DNA of 64,000 nt from UBA1181 sp045600225 (lineage in GTDB: Bacteria > Bacteroidota > Bacteroidia > Bacteroidales > Paludibacteraceae): NCBI GenBank assembly GCA_045600225.1, contig JAZRXL010000075.1:4102-68101 (forward strand). Reading direction: 5' to 3'. The notes under the pieces are model-generated. The model ran no database searches, was not told the DNA's origin, and saw only the letters and a program-made list of their open reading frames with translations. The position numbers and the translations under genes were made by a program. Below, one piece after another: positions 50,536 through 58,875 of this stretch; within the stretch, counting starts at the first letter, position 1, and every line of letters starts with the position of its first letter.

Positions 50536-51723
50536 ATGAAAAGAGCACTTTTGCAATTTCTTATTGCTTCTATTTTATTGTGCCAATACACTTTTTCTCA
50601 ATCTATGTATGTGTATCAGGGCTCACAAGTAACAGAGTTTAAGATCGCAGATATGGATAGTATAACCTTCTCTCAAGCAGGAAACTCTCCTGTGGTTGAA
50701 CCGACCATGTATGTAGGAGGAGATATCTCTATGCTTCCCAAGTATGAGCAGCACGGAAATACATATTATGATATCAATGGAAAGAAAGTGGATGTGCTCC
50801 CTTTTTTCAGTCAGTTAGGACTTAATAGTATGCGTGTCCGTCTTTTTGTGGATCCTACGAAAGCAACGGCAGAAAACATTGGCTCAGGTGTGGTGCAAGA
50901 CCTTAATTTTGTTGTTAACCTAAGCAAGCAAATCAAAAAAGCTGGATTCAAACTTATGTTGGATTTCCACTATTCGGATTCGTGGGCCGATCCTGCTCAA
51001 CAGACTATCCCATATTCGTGGAGAAATGCCTCTGCTCAGGCCTTGACAGATACATTATACAATTACACCAAAAGGTGTTTGAAAGTGATGAATGAGAATG
51101 GGGTGACTCCCGATTTTATTCAGATTGGTAATGAGATATCATACGGTATGCTCTGGAATACAGGAAAGGTTTATGCCACCAGCGATAACAACTGGAATGT
51201 CTTTAGCGCTTTCTTAAAATCAGCTAGCAAGGCATGTCGAGAGATGTGTCCGAATGCAAAGATCATTATTCATACGGAACGATCAGGTAATGCAACAGTA
51301 AGTCGCCAATACTATGAGAAGATTAAGTCTTACGGAGTGGATTATGATATTATAGGTCTGAGTTACTATCCTTTCTGGCACAATGATTTAGCTACTTTGA
51401 ATACGACCTTGTTTACATTGGAAAATTCATTTCCGGATAAGAAAATTCAAATTGTGGAGACTGCCTATTATTACCAATGGTTGCCTAAGGTGGATTACGA
51501 TTTCAGTTCAACCTGGTCTGTATCCCCAGAGGGACAAAAGAAGTTCCTGTCCGATTTGATATCAATGCTCAAGAGGCATTCTAATGTCAATGGACTTTAT
51601 TGGTGGTTCCCGGAAGAGAATGGAAATGGTGTGATAGATAATTGGGTAAATCGAGGGTTGTTTGATGATAATAATGGAAAGGCTCTTCCTGCATTGTATA
51701 TTTTGGGAGACTTTGCCAAGTAG
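50536..51723 (+). CDS. Secreted arabinogalactan endo-beta-1,4-galactanase (GH53)
   Basis: The 395-residue enzyme has a signal peptide (about 1-22), a short N-terminal module (VTEFKIADMDSITFSQ) common in secreted Bacteroidales enzymes, and a GH53 TIM barrel (about 55-390) starting VGGDISMLPKYEQHG. The acid/base is Glu200 (QIGNEISYG) and the nucleophile Glu308 (IVETAYYY); RVRLFVDP and LDFHYSDSWADP are family marks. It cuts beta-1,4-galactan side chains of pectin. Unlike the other exoenzymes here it lacks a T9SS-like C-terminus. An in-frame ATG-like start at 50434 is upstream of the -7 element TAATTTTG (50501-50508), so the ATG at 50536 is chosen. Confidence 0.92.
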   Translation: MKRALLQFLIASILLCQYTFSQSMYVYQGSQVTEFKIADMDSITFSQAGNSPVVEPTMYVGGDISMLPKYEQHGNTYYDINGKKVDVLPFFSQLGLNSMRVRLFVDPTKATAENIGSGVVQDLNFVVNLSKQIKKAGFKLMLDFHYSDSWADPAQQTIPYSWRNASAQALTDTLYNYTKRCLKVMNENGVTPDFIQIGNEISYGMLWNTGKVYATSDNNWNVFSAFLKSASKACREMCPNAKIIIHTERSGNATVSRQYYEKIKSYGVDYDIIGLSYYPFWHNDLATLNTTLFTLENSFPDKKIQIVETAYYYQWLPKVDYDFSSTWSVSPEGQKKFLSDLISMLKRHSNVNGLYWWFPEENGNGVIDNWVNRGLFDDNNGKALPALYILGDFAK

Positions 51724-51741
51724 ATTTTAGTAAGGAAAAAC

Positions 51742-51786
51742 GAAAGAGAGGAACTCTGCTGTTTATCGGCAGAATTCCTCTCTTTC
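51742..51786. terminator. Bidirectional terminator between the galactanase and transporter genes
   Basis: A long stem of about 20 bp with one mismatch and one G.U pair (51742-51761 with 51767-51786) has a 5-base loop. It lies between convergent genes. Confidence 0.8.
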
Positions 51787-51800
51787 TTATGTTTATTGAA

Positions 51801-53111
51801 CTACAATAATCCGTGAGCTTTCTTCAACAACCATTTGCGTAAACCGAAGAGTATGCAACCCAATACAATGGAGAAAATGGCAATAGTCTGAAATATGGCT
51901 CCTGCACCTAATTTAGTTGTGAAGGAAGCAAGGTATCCACCCATTATGTTGGCAAAGAAACTGCTTAATAGCCAACATCCCATCATTAAGGAAGCAACCT
52001 TAACAGGAGATAGTTTTGAAACCATAGAAAGGCCTATTGGCGATAGACAAAGTTCCCCTAACGTATGGAAGAGATAAGCGAAGATCATAAATAGGATGTT
52101 TGCCTTGATCGCTTCATCTTGAATATCCCCTCCTCTTTGCATAACTGCACCAATAAGAAATAGGAACCCTGCACCTAGCAAGATCATACCCATCGACATT
52201 TTAGTGGGAACGTCTGGATCTTTTCCATCCAATGATAAACGTGCCCATAACATTGATAATAGAGGTGCTAGAAGCACGATAAAAACTGGATTGATGGATT
52301 GGAACCATGCTGTTGGAATCACAAATCCATTGATGCTTCTGTCTATGTATTTATCCGTATAAAGAGTCATGGAACTACCTGCCTGTTCAAAACCTGCAAA
52401 GAAGAATATGCTGAACAATGCAAATACGAGTATGACTTTCACTCTATCTTTTTCCTCTGTTGTAAGAGGTTGATCGTTTTCTGAATTGTTGAGTTTGGTG
52501 GATCGCAAAGAACATTTGCAAAGATCTCCCAATAGTTTGTTTTCTAATAGTTTGTAGATGATCCATCCTACAAGCATACCCAAACCGGCTACAAGAAAAC
52601 CATAACGGTAACCATATCGGATAGCGAAATAACCTGTAAGAAGAGGTGCAAAGAAGGCACCTACATTGATACCCATGTAGAAGATGGTGTATGCTGCATC
52701 TTTTCTGCTATCCCCTTGTTCGTAGAGGTTGCCCACGATAACCGATATGTTGGGTTTGAAAAATCCGTTTCCTATGATGAGTAGGAACAGTCCAAGGTAC
52801 AAAAAGGTTAGACTGGATTCGTAGAATAAACAAAACTGGCCACACATCATAGTAATGGCTCCGACTGATATGGAGCGGCGTTGACCGATGTAATTATCGG
52901 CCAACCACCCTCCTATCAATGGTGTAAAATAGACTAAACCAGTAAAGATACCATACAGTAGAGATGCATTTTGGTCTGAGAAGCCTAACCCTCCTTCAAT
53001 TAAGGATTGTGTTAGGTAAAGAACTAATAAAGCCCTCATTCCATAGTAACTGAAACGCTCCCACATTTCAGTTGCAAATAGTAGGTATAAACCTTTCGGG
53101 TGTTTAGCCAT
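51801..53111 (-). CDS. POT/PTR2-family proton-dependent oligopeptide transporter
   Basis: The 436-residue inner-membrane protein has the ExxER proton-coupling motif in FATEMWERFSYYGMRALL and the PTR2 signature FYMGINVGAFFAPLLTGY, with about 12 membrane helices. It imports di- and tripeptides with protons. It is somewhat shorter than many family members because the loop between helices 6 and 9 is small (CKCSLRSTKLNNSENDQ). It ends the minus-strand run and lies 6 bases after floA. Confidence 0.92.
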   Translation of the reverse strand: MAKHPKGLYLLFATEMWERFSYYGMRALLVLYLTQSLIEGGLGFSDQNASLLYGIFTGLVYFTPLIGGWLADNYIGQRRSISVGAITMMCGQFCLFYESSLTFLYLGLFLLIIGNGFFKPNISVIVGNLYEQGDSRKDAAYTIFYMGINVGAFFAPLLTGYFAIRYGYRYGFLVAGLGMLVGWIIYKLLENKLLGDLCKCSLRSTKLNNSENDQPLTTEEKDRVKVILVFALFSIFFFAGFEQAGSSMTLYTDKYIDRSINGFVIPTAWFQSINPVFIVLLAPLLSMLWARLSLDGKDPDVPTKMSMGMILLGAGFLFLIGAVMQRGGDIQDEAIKANILFMIFAYLFHTLGELCLSPIGLSMVSKLSPVKVASLMMGCWLLSSFFANIMGGYLASFTTKLGAGAIFQTIAIFSIVLGCILFGLRKWLLKKAHGLL

Positions 53112-53117
53112 TTTTTT

Positions 53118-54107
53118 TTATTTATCGTTATTCTTTTGTGCAGATGGCTTGCCGATTGCCTCACGCATTGAAGTGTCCGCTTCGATATTCTTCATACGAT
53201 AATAATCCATAATACCCAAGTTTCCGTTCTTGAATGCTTCTGCCATTGCTTTTGGCACTTCCGACTCTGCTTCGATCACTCTTGCACGAGCCTCTTGTGC
53301 TTTTGCCTTCATCTCTTGCTCTGCTGCGATAGCCATTGCACGACGCTCCTCTGCTTTTGCTTGTGCGATGTTCTTATCTGCTTGTGCTTGGTCTATTTGC
53401 AATTGAGCACCAATGTTCTTTCCTACATCGATGTCGGCGATGTCGATAGAGAGGATCTCGAATGCAGTACCAGCATCCAAACCTTTTCTCAATACCAATT
53501 TAGAGATGGAATCAGGGTTCTCCAATACAGTCTTGTGAGATTCGCTTGAACCGATAGATGAGACGATACCTTCACCGACACGGGCCAAGATTGTCTCCTC
53601 TCCTGCTCCTCCGACCAACTGTTGCAAGTTGGCTCTTACTGTAACACGGGCTTTAGCAATCAACTGGATACCATCCTTAGCAACGGCAGTTACAGGTGGT
53701 GTGTCGATAACCTTAGGGTTTACTGACATCTGCACAGCTTGCAATACGTCACGACCAGCCAAGTCGATACCTGTTACCATTTTGAAATCCAAGTCGATGT
53801 TCGCCTTAGAAGCAGATACCAAAGCGTGAACAACACGGTCTACATGTCCTCCTGCAAGGTAGTGAGCCTCTAACTCATCTCTTGTGATGTTTTTCAAACC
53901 TGCTTTGTGAGCCTCAATCAATCCTTGTACAATCAAATCTGGTGGCACATTACGAATGCGTGACATAAACAATTGTACCAAGGAAACATTTACGCCTGAT
54001 ACTTTGGCAGATAACCAAAGCAATACTGGGAAGAAGTGAAGGAATAGTGCCAATAGAATGATGCAGATCACTACTCCGACAATTAAAAACATTCCTGTCA
54101 TAAACAA
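53118..54107 (-). CDS. floA: Flotillin-like protein FloA
   Basis: The 329-residue protein has an N-terminal membrane hairpin (about 3-27), an SPFH/band-7 domain and a helical C-terminus rich in Ala/Glu (QAKAEERRAMAIAAEQEMKAKAQEARARVIEAESEVPKAMAEA in overlapping heptads). The segment NVSLVQLFMSRIRNVPPDLIV and ETILARVGEGIVSSIGSSESHKTVLENPDSIS are FloA (UPF0365) marks. Such proteins organise functional membrane microdomains. It lies 22 bases after the prenyltransferase gene, which may be relevant because isoprenoid lipids shape such domains. Confidence 0.93.
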   Translation of the reverse strand: MFMTGMFLIVGVVICIILLALFLHFFPVLLWLSAKVSGVNVSLVQLFMSRIRNVPPDLIVQGLIEAHKAGLKNITRDELEAHYLAGGHVDRVVHALVSASKANIDLDFKMVTGIDLAGRDVLQAVQMSVNPKVIDTPPVTAVAKDGIQLIAKARVTVRANLQQLVGGAGEETILARVGEGIVSSIGSSESHKTVLENPDSISKLVLRKGLDAGTAFEILSIDIADIDVGKNIGAQLQIDQAQADKNIAQAKAEERRAMAIAAEQEMKAKAQEARARVIEAESEVPKAMAEAFKNGNLGIMDYYRMKNIEADTSMREAIGKPSAQKNNDK

Positions 54108-54129
54108 ATTATTTAAAAGTTAATATTAT

Positions 54130-55074
54130 TTACTCAACCAATGCGTAGCTATATAGCATGTTGATTGCTAATATAGTGAAAACGTACCTGGCTGCTAATC
54201 GGTAGTCGCTGGCGTTTTCTGCCTTTAATATGATGTAGTAAAGACTCAATGCTGGAACTACGCAAAAGCATACATATAGACGCAAGGAAATGGATGTTTG
54301 CAGTTCTGGTGTTGTGTAGATGATGTAGCCAAAGATGGCCCATATCAATGTAATCCAGATGTATAGTATCCATTTTGTTTTACTTTCGCCCAATACAATA
54401 GGAAAAGTGTGGCACTCCAATTCTCTGTCTCCCTTCTCTGTTGCCATATCCTTTACCACTTCCACCACAAATGTCCACGCGAATGCAAGTAGTCCCATTC
54501 CTGCAGAATAGGTTAAGCATTGGCTCATAGCCTCTTCTGCCTCTGGTGTGATTTGGTATTCGAGCGTCATAAACCAGTTGTGGAAAATGGCAACCATAAT
54601 AGGAACAAGTCCCATAAGAACAGCCACAATGGCATTTCCTAACACCAAAATACGCTTGTAGGTTGATGAATAGAACCATAGAATACCAGTGATGAACAAA
54701 AGCATCAAAGCATAATCAAGAGAGCTCGCATGCCAACATAATAGTAATGCAAATACAATGCCAATTGCTGTAAGCACTATGTACAGCGTCATGGCAGTAT
54801 GCTTTTCTATTCTTTTCCCTACTATGCGTGTTAAAGGTCGGTTAATCTCATCAATCTTCAAATCAAAGTAGTCGTTAATAACAAAACCTCCTGCTGCCAT
54901 AAAAACAGAAGCAAGAATAAGGTTCGATAGATCCCATACCGACAATGCTGGTGCAATACCGTAAGGTGCCAATATAGGAGTGATGATGAAATAGTAAGTG
55001 GTTAATTGCATAACTGCCACTAAAAGTAATGTCGGTAGATGCAATAATTTAATATAGTCTTTTATTATATCCAT
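54130..55074 (-). CDS. UbiA-family prenyltransferase
   Basis: The 314-residue integral membrane enzyme has about eight helices and both Asp-rich motifs: NDYFDLKIDEINRP (near 66-79) and KDMATEKGDRE (near 213-223). Bacteroidetes copies in this gene neighbourhood are usually annotated as geranylgeranylglycerol-phosphate geranylgeranyltransferase-like, but acceptor specificity cannot be read. It lies 12 bases after the KdsC-like gene. Confidence 0.88.
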   Translation of the reverse strand: MDIIKDYIKLLHLPTLLLVAVMQLTTYYFIITPILAPYGIAPALSVWDLSNLILASVFMAAGGFVINDYFDLKIDEINRPLTRIVGKRIEKHTAMTLYIVLTAIGIVFALLLCWHASSLDYALMLLFITGILWFYSSTYKRILVLGNAIVAVLMGLVPIMVAIFHNWFMTLEYQITPEAEEAMSQCLTYSAGMGLLAFAWTFVVEVVKDMATEKGDRELECHTFPIVLGESKTKWILYIWITLIWAIFGYIIYTTPELQTSISLRLYVCFCVVPALSLYYIILKAENASDYRLAARYVFTILAINMLYSYALVE

Positions 55075-55086
55075 AATATCCTTTTT

Positions 55087-55605
55087 TTACCAACCAAAAG
55101 CCTCTGCATTACTCATCCAGTCTCCGTTGGCTTTCATAACTTGCTCGATAACATCTCTTCCGCATCCTTTTCCTCCCTCTTTAGGTGAAATGTAACGCGA
55201 TATAGCTTTGATCTCTGGTGCTGCATCGGCAGGACAACAAGGAAATCCGCAATTTTTCATGATTTGAAAGTCAGGAATGTCGTCGCCCATATACAAAACC
55301 TCTTCTGATTTTAGATTGTATTTGTTCAAGTACTCCTTGAATGTTTCAATCTTGTAGGCAACACCCATATAGACATCAGGAACACCTAATCCTTCAAATC
55401 TTTTTCTTACGGCTTCGGTCTTGCCTCCTGTTATGATGGCAACCTTATACCCTCTTTTGACTGCGTGTTGAATGGCATATCCGTCTTTTATGTTTACCAT
55501 TCTCATTGGTTCCCCTGAAGGATGCAATGGCACGCAATCGGTGGATAGAACGCCATCCACGTCAAAGACCAACGCTTTTATTTTTTGTAACTCTTCTTTA
55601 AACAT
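55087..55605 (-). CDS. kdsC: KdsC-type HAD phosphatase (KDO-8-phosphate phosphatase-like)
   Basis: The 172-residue capless HAD protein shows motif I VFDVDGVLSTD (Asp15, Asp17), motif II IITGGKTEAV and motif III GDDIPD. This fits KdsC, which removes phosphate from 3-deoxy-D-manno-octulosonate 8-phosphate in lipopolysaccharide core synthesis. The gene starts eight bases inside the DUF2520 gene, so translation is coupled. Other sugar-acid phosphates are possible substrates. Confidence 0.85.
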   Translation of the reverse strand: MFKEELQKIKALVFDVDGVLSTDCVPLHPSGEPMRMVNIKDGYAIQHAVKRGYKVAIITGGKTEAVRKRFEGLGVPDVYMGVAYKIETFKEYLNKYNLKSEEVLYMGDDIPDFQIMKNCGFPCCPADAAPEIKAISRYISPKEGGKGCGRDVIEQVMKANGDWMSNAEAFGW

Positions 55606-56395
55606 TTTTTGATTTCAAATCTAATTCATGAATAGATTTTGACATTATCTCGTATACCATTTTCATTGTGGGATAATCACTCAACATCCTTAGATGTTCT
55701 TCCATTACATTCACATCATTACGAACGGCAGGACCCGATTGTGCAATGGAGGGAGGTATGGAATGAACCTTCTCTGCCGTCTCTTCTATCAAAGGCAAAA
55801 GGGCTTCGAATGGAACCCCTGCAGATTGCGCTATTTCAGCACCCAAAGAATAGGCGTGATTAGCGAAATTGCATGCGAATACGGCTGATAAGTGTATCTT
55901 TTTTCTGTCTTCGGATGATATGTAAAACAAATGATCGGATAATGACGATGATATAAGTGTCAGTAAATCTGATACTTCCTTTGATTGTCCTTCCAAAAGG
56001 AAGTGCACTTTCGAAAAATCCACCATCTTAGACTTCGTAAAGGTCTGCATTGGGTATAAGACACCACATTTGGATGAGAATTCACTCAAAATGTTCATAG
56101 GAATACTACCTGCAGTGTGTACCAAAACCTTATCCTTTAACACTCCATTGGTCTGTTTTAGAACCTCCGAAATGACAGAATCCTTCAAGGCGCAAATGTA
56201 AAGTTCTCCTTCCGTAGTTAATCGGCTGACATCTGTTGTGAAAGAGCAGTTCAGTTGGTCTGCCAACTCTTTTGCAGCCACCTCTGTTCTACTATACACT
56301 TGCAGTATATTGTACCCTGCTTTATGTAGGGCGATAGACAGCTGGGTAGCCAGATTTCCACTCCCGATGAATACTATTTTAGGATATTCAATCAT
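55598..56395 (-). CDS. Rossmann-like and DUF2520 domain protein
   Basis: The 265-residue protein has an N-terminal NAD(P)-binding fold (IVFIGSGNLATQLSIALHKAGYNI) like ketopantoate or pyrroline-carboxylate reductases, and the C-terminal helical DUF2520 domain (KKIHLSAVFACNFANHAYSLGAEI; SGPAVRNDVNVMEEHL). It is probably a dehydrogenase of unknown substrate. In Bacteroidales it is commonly found beside the KdsC-like, Maf and UbiA genes; Maf is absent here. It overlaps its neighbours by 4 bases (upstream) and 8 bases (downstream). Confidence 0.9.
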   Translation of the reverse strand: MIEYPKIVFIGSGNLATQLSIALHKAGYNILQVYSRTEVAAKELADQLNCSFTTDVSRLTTEGELYICALKDSVISEVLKQTNGVLKDKVLVHTAGSIPMNILSEFSSKCGVLYPMQTFTKSKMVDFSKVHFLLEGQSKEVSDLLTLISSSLSDHLFYISSEDRKKIHLSAVFACNFANHAYSLGAEIAQSAGVPFEALLPLIEETAEKVHSIPPSIAQSGPAVRNDVNVMEEHLRMLSDYPTMKMVYEIMSKSIHELDLKSKNV

Positions 56396-56784
56396 TCGTC
56401 TTTGTTTGAGATCTCCTCTGCTTCTACTATTTCTGCTTGATCATCATCGGTTTTCTCTTTCAATCCCTTTTTGTTAACATTGACAATAAGGAATGCACCA
56501 ATACCGATCAACATTACTGGCCAAATTAGGTTGGCAAAGCCGTGGATGTACTCTGCAATGGTTGGAAACCATAACAACAATCCTACTGCTCCTAAAACAG
56601 CGGCTATCTTGGTCTCTTTTCCATAAAGGAATATTAATGCAAGATAGATTGGAAACGATTTTGGATCCAATATGATTCCGTCGGCTGATAAAATGCCTAA
56701 TTCCTTTAAGAACAATAGAATTCCAAAGAATACGAATGCGATACCGCAAAGGAATCGTCTGTCTTTTTTCTCTAAATTAACCAT
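56392..56784 (-). CDS. LiaF/DUF5668-like small membrane protein
   Basis: This 130-residue protein has four hydrophobic segments (about 10-28, 42-55, 60-75, 83-103) and an acidic tail (EKTDDDQAEIVEAEEISNKDE in two blocks). The pattern FLCGIAFVFFGILLFLKELGIL and LIWPVMLIGIGAFLIV is that of the LiaF/LiaI transmembrane module, which in Firmicutes senses envelope stress. The identification is by pattern only. Its stop overlaps the DUF2520 start by four bases. Confidence 0.7.
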   Translation of the reverse strand: MVNLEKKDRRFLCGIAFVFFGILLFLKELGILSADGIILDPKSFPIYLALIFLYGKETKIAAVLGAVGLLLWFPTIAEYIHGFANLIWPVMLIGIGAFLIVNVNKKGLKEKTDDDQAEIVEAEEISNKDE

Positions 56785-56795
56785 AGACTTATTAA

Positions 56796-57323
56796 CTAAA
56801 AAGTGTTCTTTTTAACCTTGTCCCATTTAAGACGAGTTTCGTCAAATGGATTTTTCTCTTCTGCTTTGTATCCTATCGCTATGATGCACTCAATGCGCAA
56901 ACCTTCTGGAGCATTGATCAATCTCTTCAAAAAGTCTTCTGTTGTTTGCTCTTCCGATTTCTTCCTGTTGCGTACTTGTACCCAGCAAGTTCCCAAACCA
57001 AGGTCTTCGGCTGCAAGTTGCATATATGCGGCTGCGATAGAAGCATCCTCTACCCATACATCACTAAGGCTCTCTTCTGCTAATACTATGATTGCAGCAG
57101 GTGCACCTTCTAAGAATTTGCATCCCATTTCGCGACATACAGACATTTGAAGCAATTTTTCGCGTTCGTCAACAACAACGAAATGCCATGGTTGGCATCG
57201 CTTTGAAGAAGGAGCCATCAGTGCTGCTTTTAATACATCGTTAATCTTTTCCTCTTCAACAGGACGCTCTTGAAACTTGCGTATGCTTCTTCTTGTTTTT
57301 GCTAATTCATTAAAATTGTTCAT
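56796..57323 (-). CDS. Nitroreductase-family flavoprotein
   Basis: The 175-residue protein has the FMN-binding nitroreductase pattern: TRRSIRKFQERPVEEEKINDVLKAALMAPSS near 10-40, the core CQPWHFVVV, AAAYMQLAAEDLGLGTCWVQV, and the C-terminal IIAIGYKAEEKNPF. It probably reduces quinones or nitro compounds with NAD(P)H. It is 11 bases upstream of the LiaF-like gene and belongs to the same run. Confidence 0.92.
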   Translation of the reverse strand: MNNFNELAKTRRSIRKFQERPVEEEKINDVLKAALMAPSSKRCQPWHFVVVDEREKLLQMSVCREMGCKFLEGAPAAIIVLAEESLSDVWVEDASIAAAYMQLAAEDLGLGTCWVQVRNRKKSEEQTTEDFLKRLINAPEGLRIECIIAIGYKAEEKNPFDETRLKWDKVKKNTF

Positions 57324-57341
57324 GTCAAAAATGGATTTTGA

Positions 57342-57719
57342 TTATTTTGTGTAATCTTGAATGATTGTTTCTAATTTGTCTGATACAAATACTTTGCCCA
57401 AGATGCCGACACCGACAGTGTTCTTCTCGCCATTCCACTTAATTTGGGTAAGTGAGCATAAAACATAATTCTCTCTTGATACCAATTCATTTACTGTTGC
57501 TTCAGTAAACTTGTTTCCTACAAGCGAGCCAAGAGTCTTTCCTAACAAATCACCCCATTTGTTGTCGATCTTCGATGTCTTCTCGTTGATAGCGTCTTGC
57601 ATTGATTTTTCAACCTTTGCTTTAACCGCGTCTTTATGTTCTTGTTCTGATGGGTTTGTAAATGCAAGTGCTGCAATAATGATACCCAATAAAATCAAAA
57701 TAACTTTTCCGTTTTTCAT
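57342..57719 (-). CDS. DUF4359-like exported protein
   Basis: The 125-residue protein has one N-terminal hydrophobic segment (about 5-22) followed by PSEQEHKDAVKAKVEKSMQ and a C-terminal beta segment LVSRENYVLCSLTQIKWNGEKNTVGVGILGKVF in two blocks. The ordering resembles DUF4359, whose role is unknown. It is probably anchored in the inner membrane facing the periplasm. It is the first gene of the minus-strand run that continues to 51801. Confidence 0.7.
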   Translation of the reverse strand: MKNGKVILILLGIIIAALAFTNPSEQEHKDAVKAKVEKSMQDAINEKTSKIDNKWGDLLGKTLGSLVGNKFTEATVNELVSRENYVLCSLTQIKWNGEKNTVGVGILGKVFVSDKLETIIQDYTK

Positions 57720-57834
57720 TTCAATCTCTTTTAATGTTCATAATATGCAAATATAGCAATTACGAGTGATATTACCTAGCGGTGTGACACTTATATTTAG
57801 TATCGAGTTTGACATATTTTAAGGTTATATGAGG

Positions 57835-57863
57835 TTGATTTTGAATTTTTTTGTTTATGTTTG
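57835..57863 (+). promoter_or_regulatory. Promoter of the lipoprotein pair
   Basis: TTG (57835-57837) and TATGTTTG (57856-57863) are separated by 18 bases. Transcription would start near 57870, ten bases before the chosen ATG, which rules out the in-frame start at 57829. Confidence 0.55.
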
Positions 57864-57879
57864 CAAGGTAAATTATGTG

Positions 57880-58854
57880 ATGATGAGAAAAATTAAAAAC
57901 GCTATACTAGGAACTCTTTCGATATTTTTTTGTTTGGCTTGTTCAAATGCTCAGTCAAAAGACAAGTCTGTTGGCGTGAAAGAGATGAATGCCTCGGAGA
58001 TCATTCGATTGATTGATAAGGGGAAGAATGTGTCGATTGTGAACGCGATCATTTATGATGATTTGGACTTTACAACGGTAGAAGATATGTCGGTAACTGC
58101 CCCTAACGAGGTGGTTGTAAATGTACCTGTTCATATCTATTTTCAAGGATGCGTTTTTATGGGTAGGGTGACTACATGTGAGGATTTGATGAAAGATGGA
58201 AAACCAACAGGCCTACGGAAGAAAGTTCACTTTAAAGGAGAGGTTTGTTTCTTCGATTGTGACTTCCGAAAAGAGTTGAAATTTGATGAATCGGAGGTTG
58301 ATGGCAATATAAACTTCACAAAAACTGTCTTTAATGAGGTATCTTCCTTTAATCATATATTGGTCAATGGAACTCAAAGTCAATTTGTAAATATCAATGC
58401 GAATAAGAAGTTTATGTTTGTGTACAATACTATTCGCGGAAATGTAACCTTTATGGATGCCCAATTTAAGGAGAGTGTCAACTTTTCCGGATTAGATATT
58501 CGAGATCTGATATTTAATAATGTGAAGACACAAGGAAGACTCGATATTTCGGAGTCTACCCTACACGGAATTTTTCAATACAACTATGGAGAATGTGGCG
58601 GAGATGCTTCGTTTGCTTTCTCTAAGTTTTTGGATCGTGTGAGTATAAATGATACGAAGTTTGAAGGAGAGGTTTCTTTGGAGCGTTCGCATTTCTTTGG
58701 TAAAGTCAAGATGAATAGATCTTCTTTCGACAAGTTGGTTGTTACGGATGCTCTCTTTTTTGAAGAGCCAGAAATGAAAGAGGTTGTAAAGAAAGATGAA
58801 GATCCAATTGTGGTTGAAGTAAAACAAACTTCTACAGTTCAGATAAATCAATAA
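57880..58854 (+). CDS. Pentapeptide-repeat-like lipoprotein
   Basis: The 324-residue product (ATG at 57880 or 57883) has a lipoprotein-type signal with cysteine 21 (FFCLACSNAQ). From about residue 100 on it consists of degenerate F-x-x-x-x units (VHFKGEVCFFDCDFRKELKFDES; VTFMDAQFKESVNFSGLDI; ARLDISESTLHGIF-like), the pattern of a right-handed beta-helix made of divergent pentapeptide repeats. It ends with a charged tail (EMKEVVKKDEDP). It lies 21 bases before the papain-like lipoprotein gene and is co-transcribed with it. The function is unknown; binding partner or inhibitor roles are guesses. Confidence 0.75.
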   Translation: MMRKIKNAILGTLSIFFCLACSNAQSKDKSVGVKEMNASEIIRLIDKGKNVSIVNAIIYDDLDFTTVEDMSVTAPNEVVVNVPVHIYFQGCVFMGRVTTCEDLMKDGKPTGLRKKVHFKGEVCFFDCDFRKELKFDESEVDGNINFTKTVFNEVSSFNHILVNGTQSQFVNINANKKFMFVYNTIRGNVTFMDAQFKESVNFSGLDIRDLIFNNVKTQGRLDISESTLHGIFQYNYGECGGDASFAFSKFLDRVSINDTKFEGEVSLERSHFFGKVKMNRSSFDKLVVTDALFFEEPEMKEVVKKDEDPIVVEVKQTSTVQINQ

Positions 58855-58875
58855 TTAAATAAATATCTTAAAGGT

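Noticed and set aside
57829..57879. Upstream in-frame start for the pentapeptide-like lipoprotein
   Set aside because: It precedes the -7 element at 57856-57863 and would bury the lipoprotein signal; the ATG at 57880 restores a normal signal peptide.
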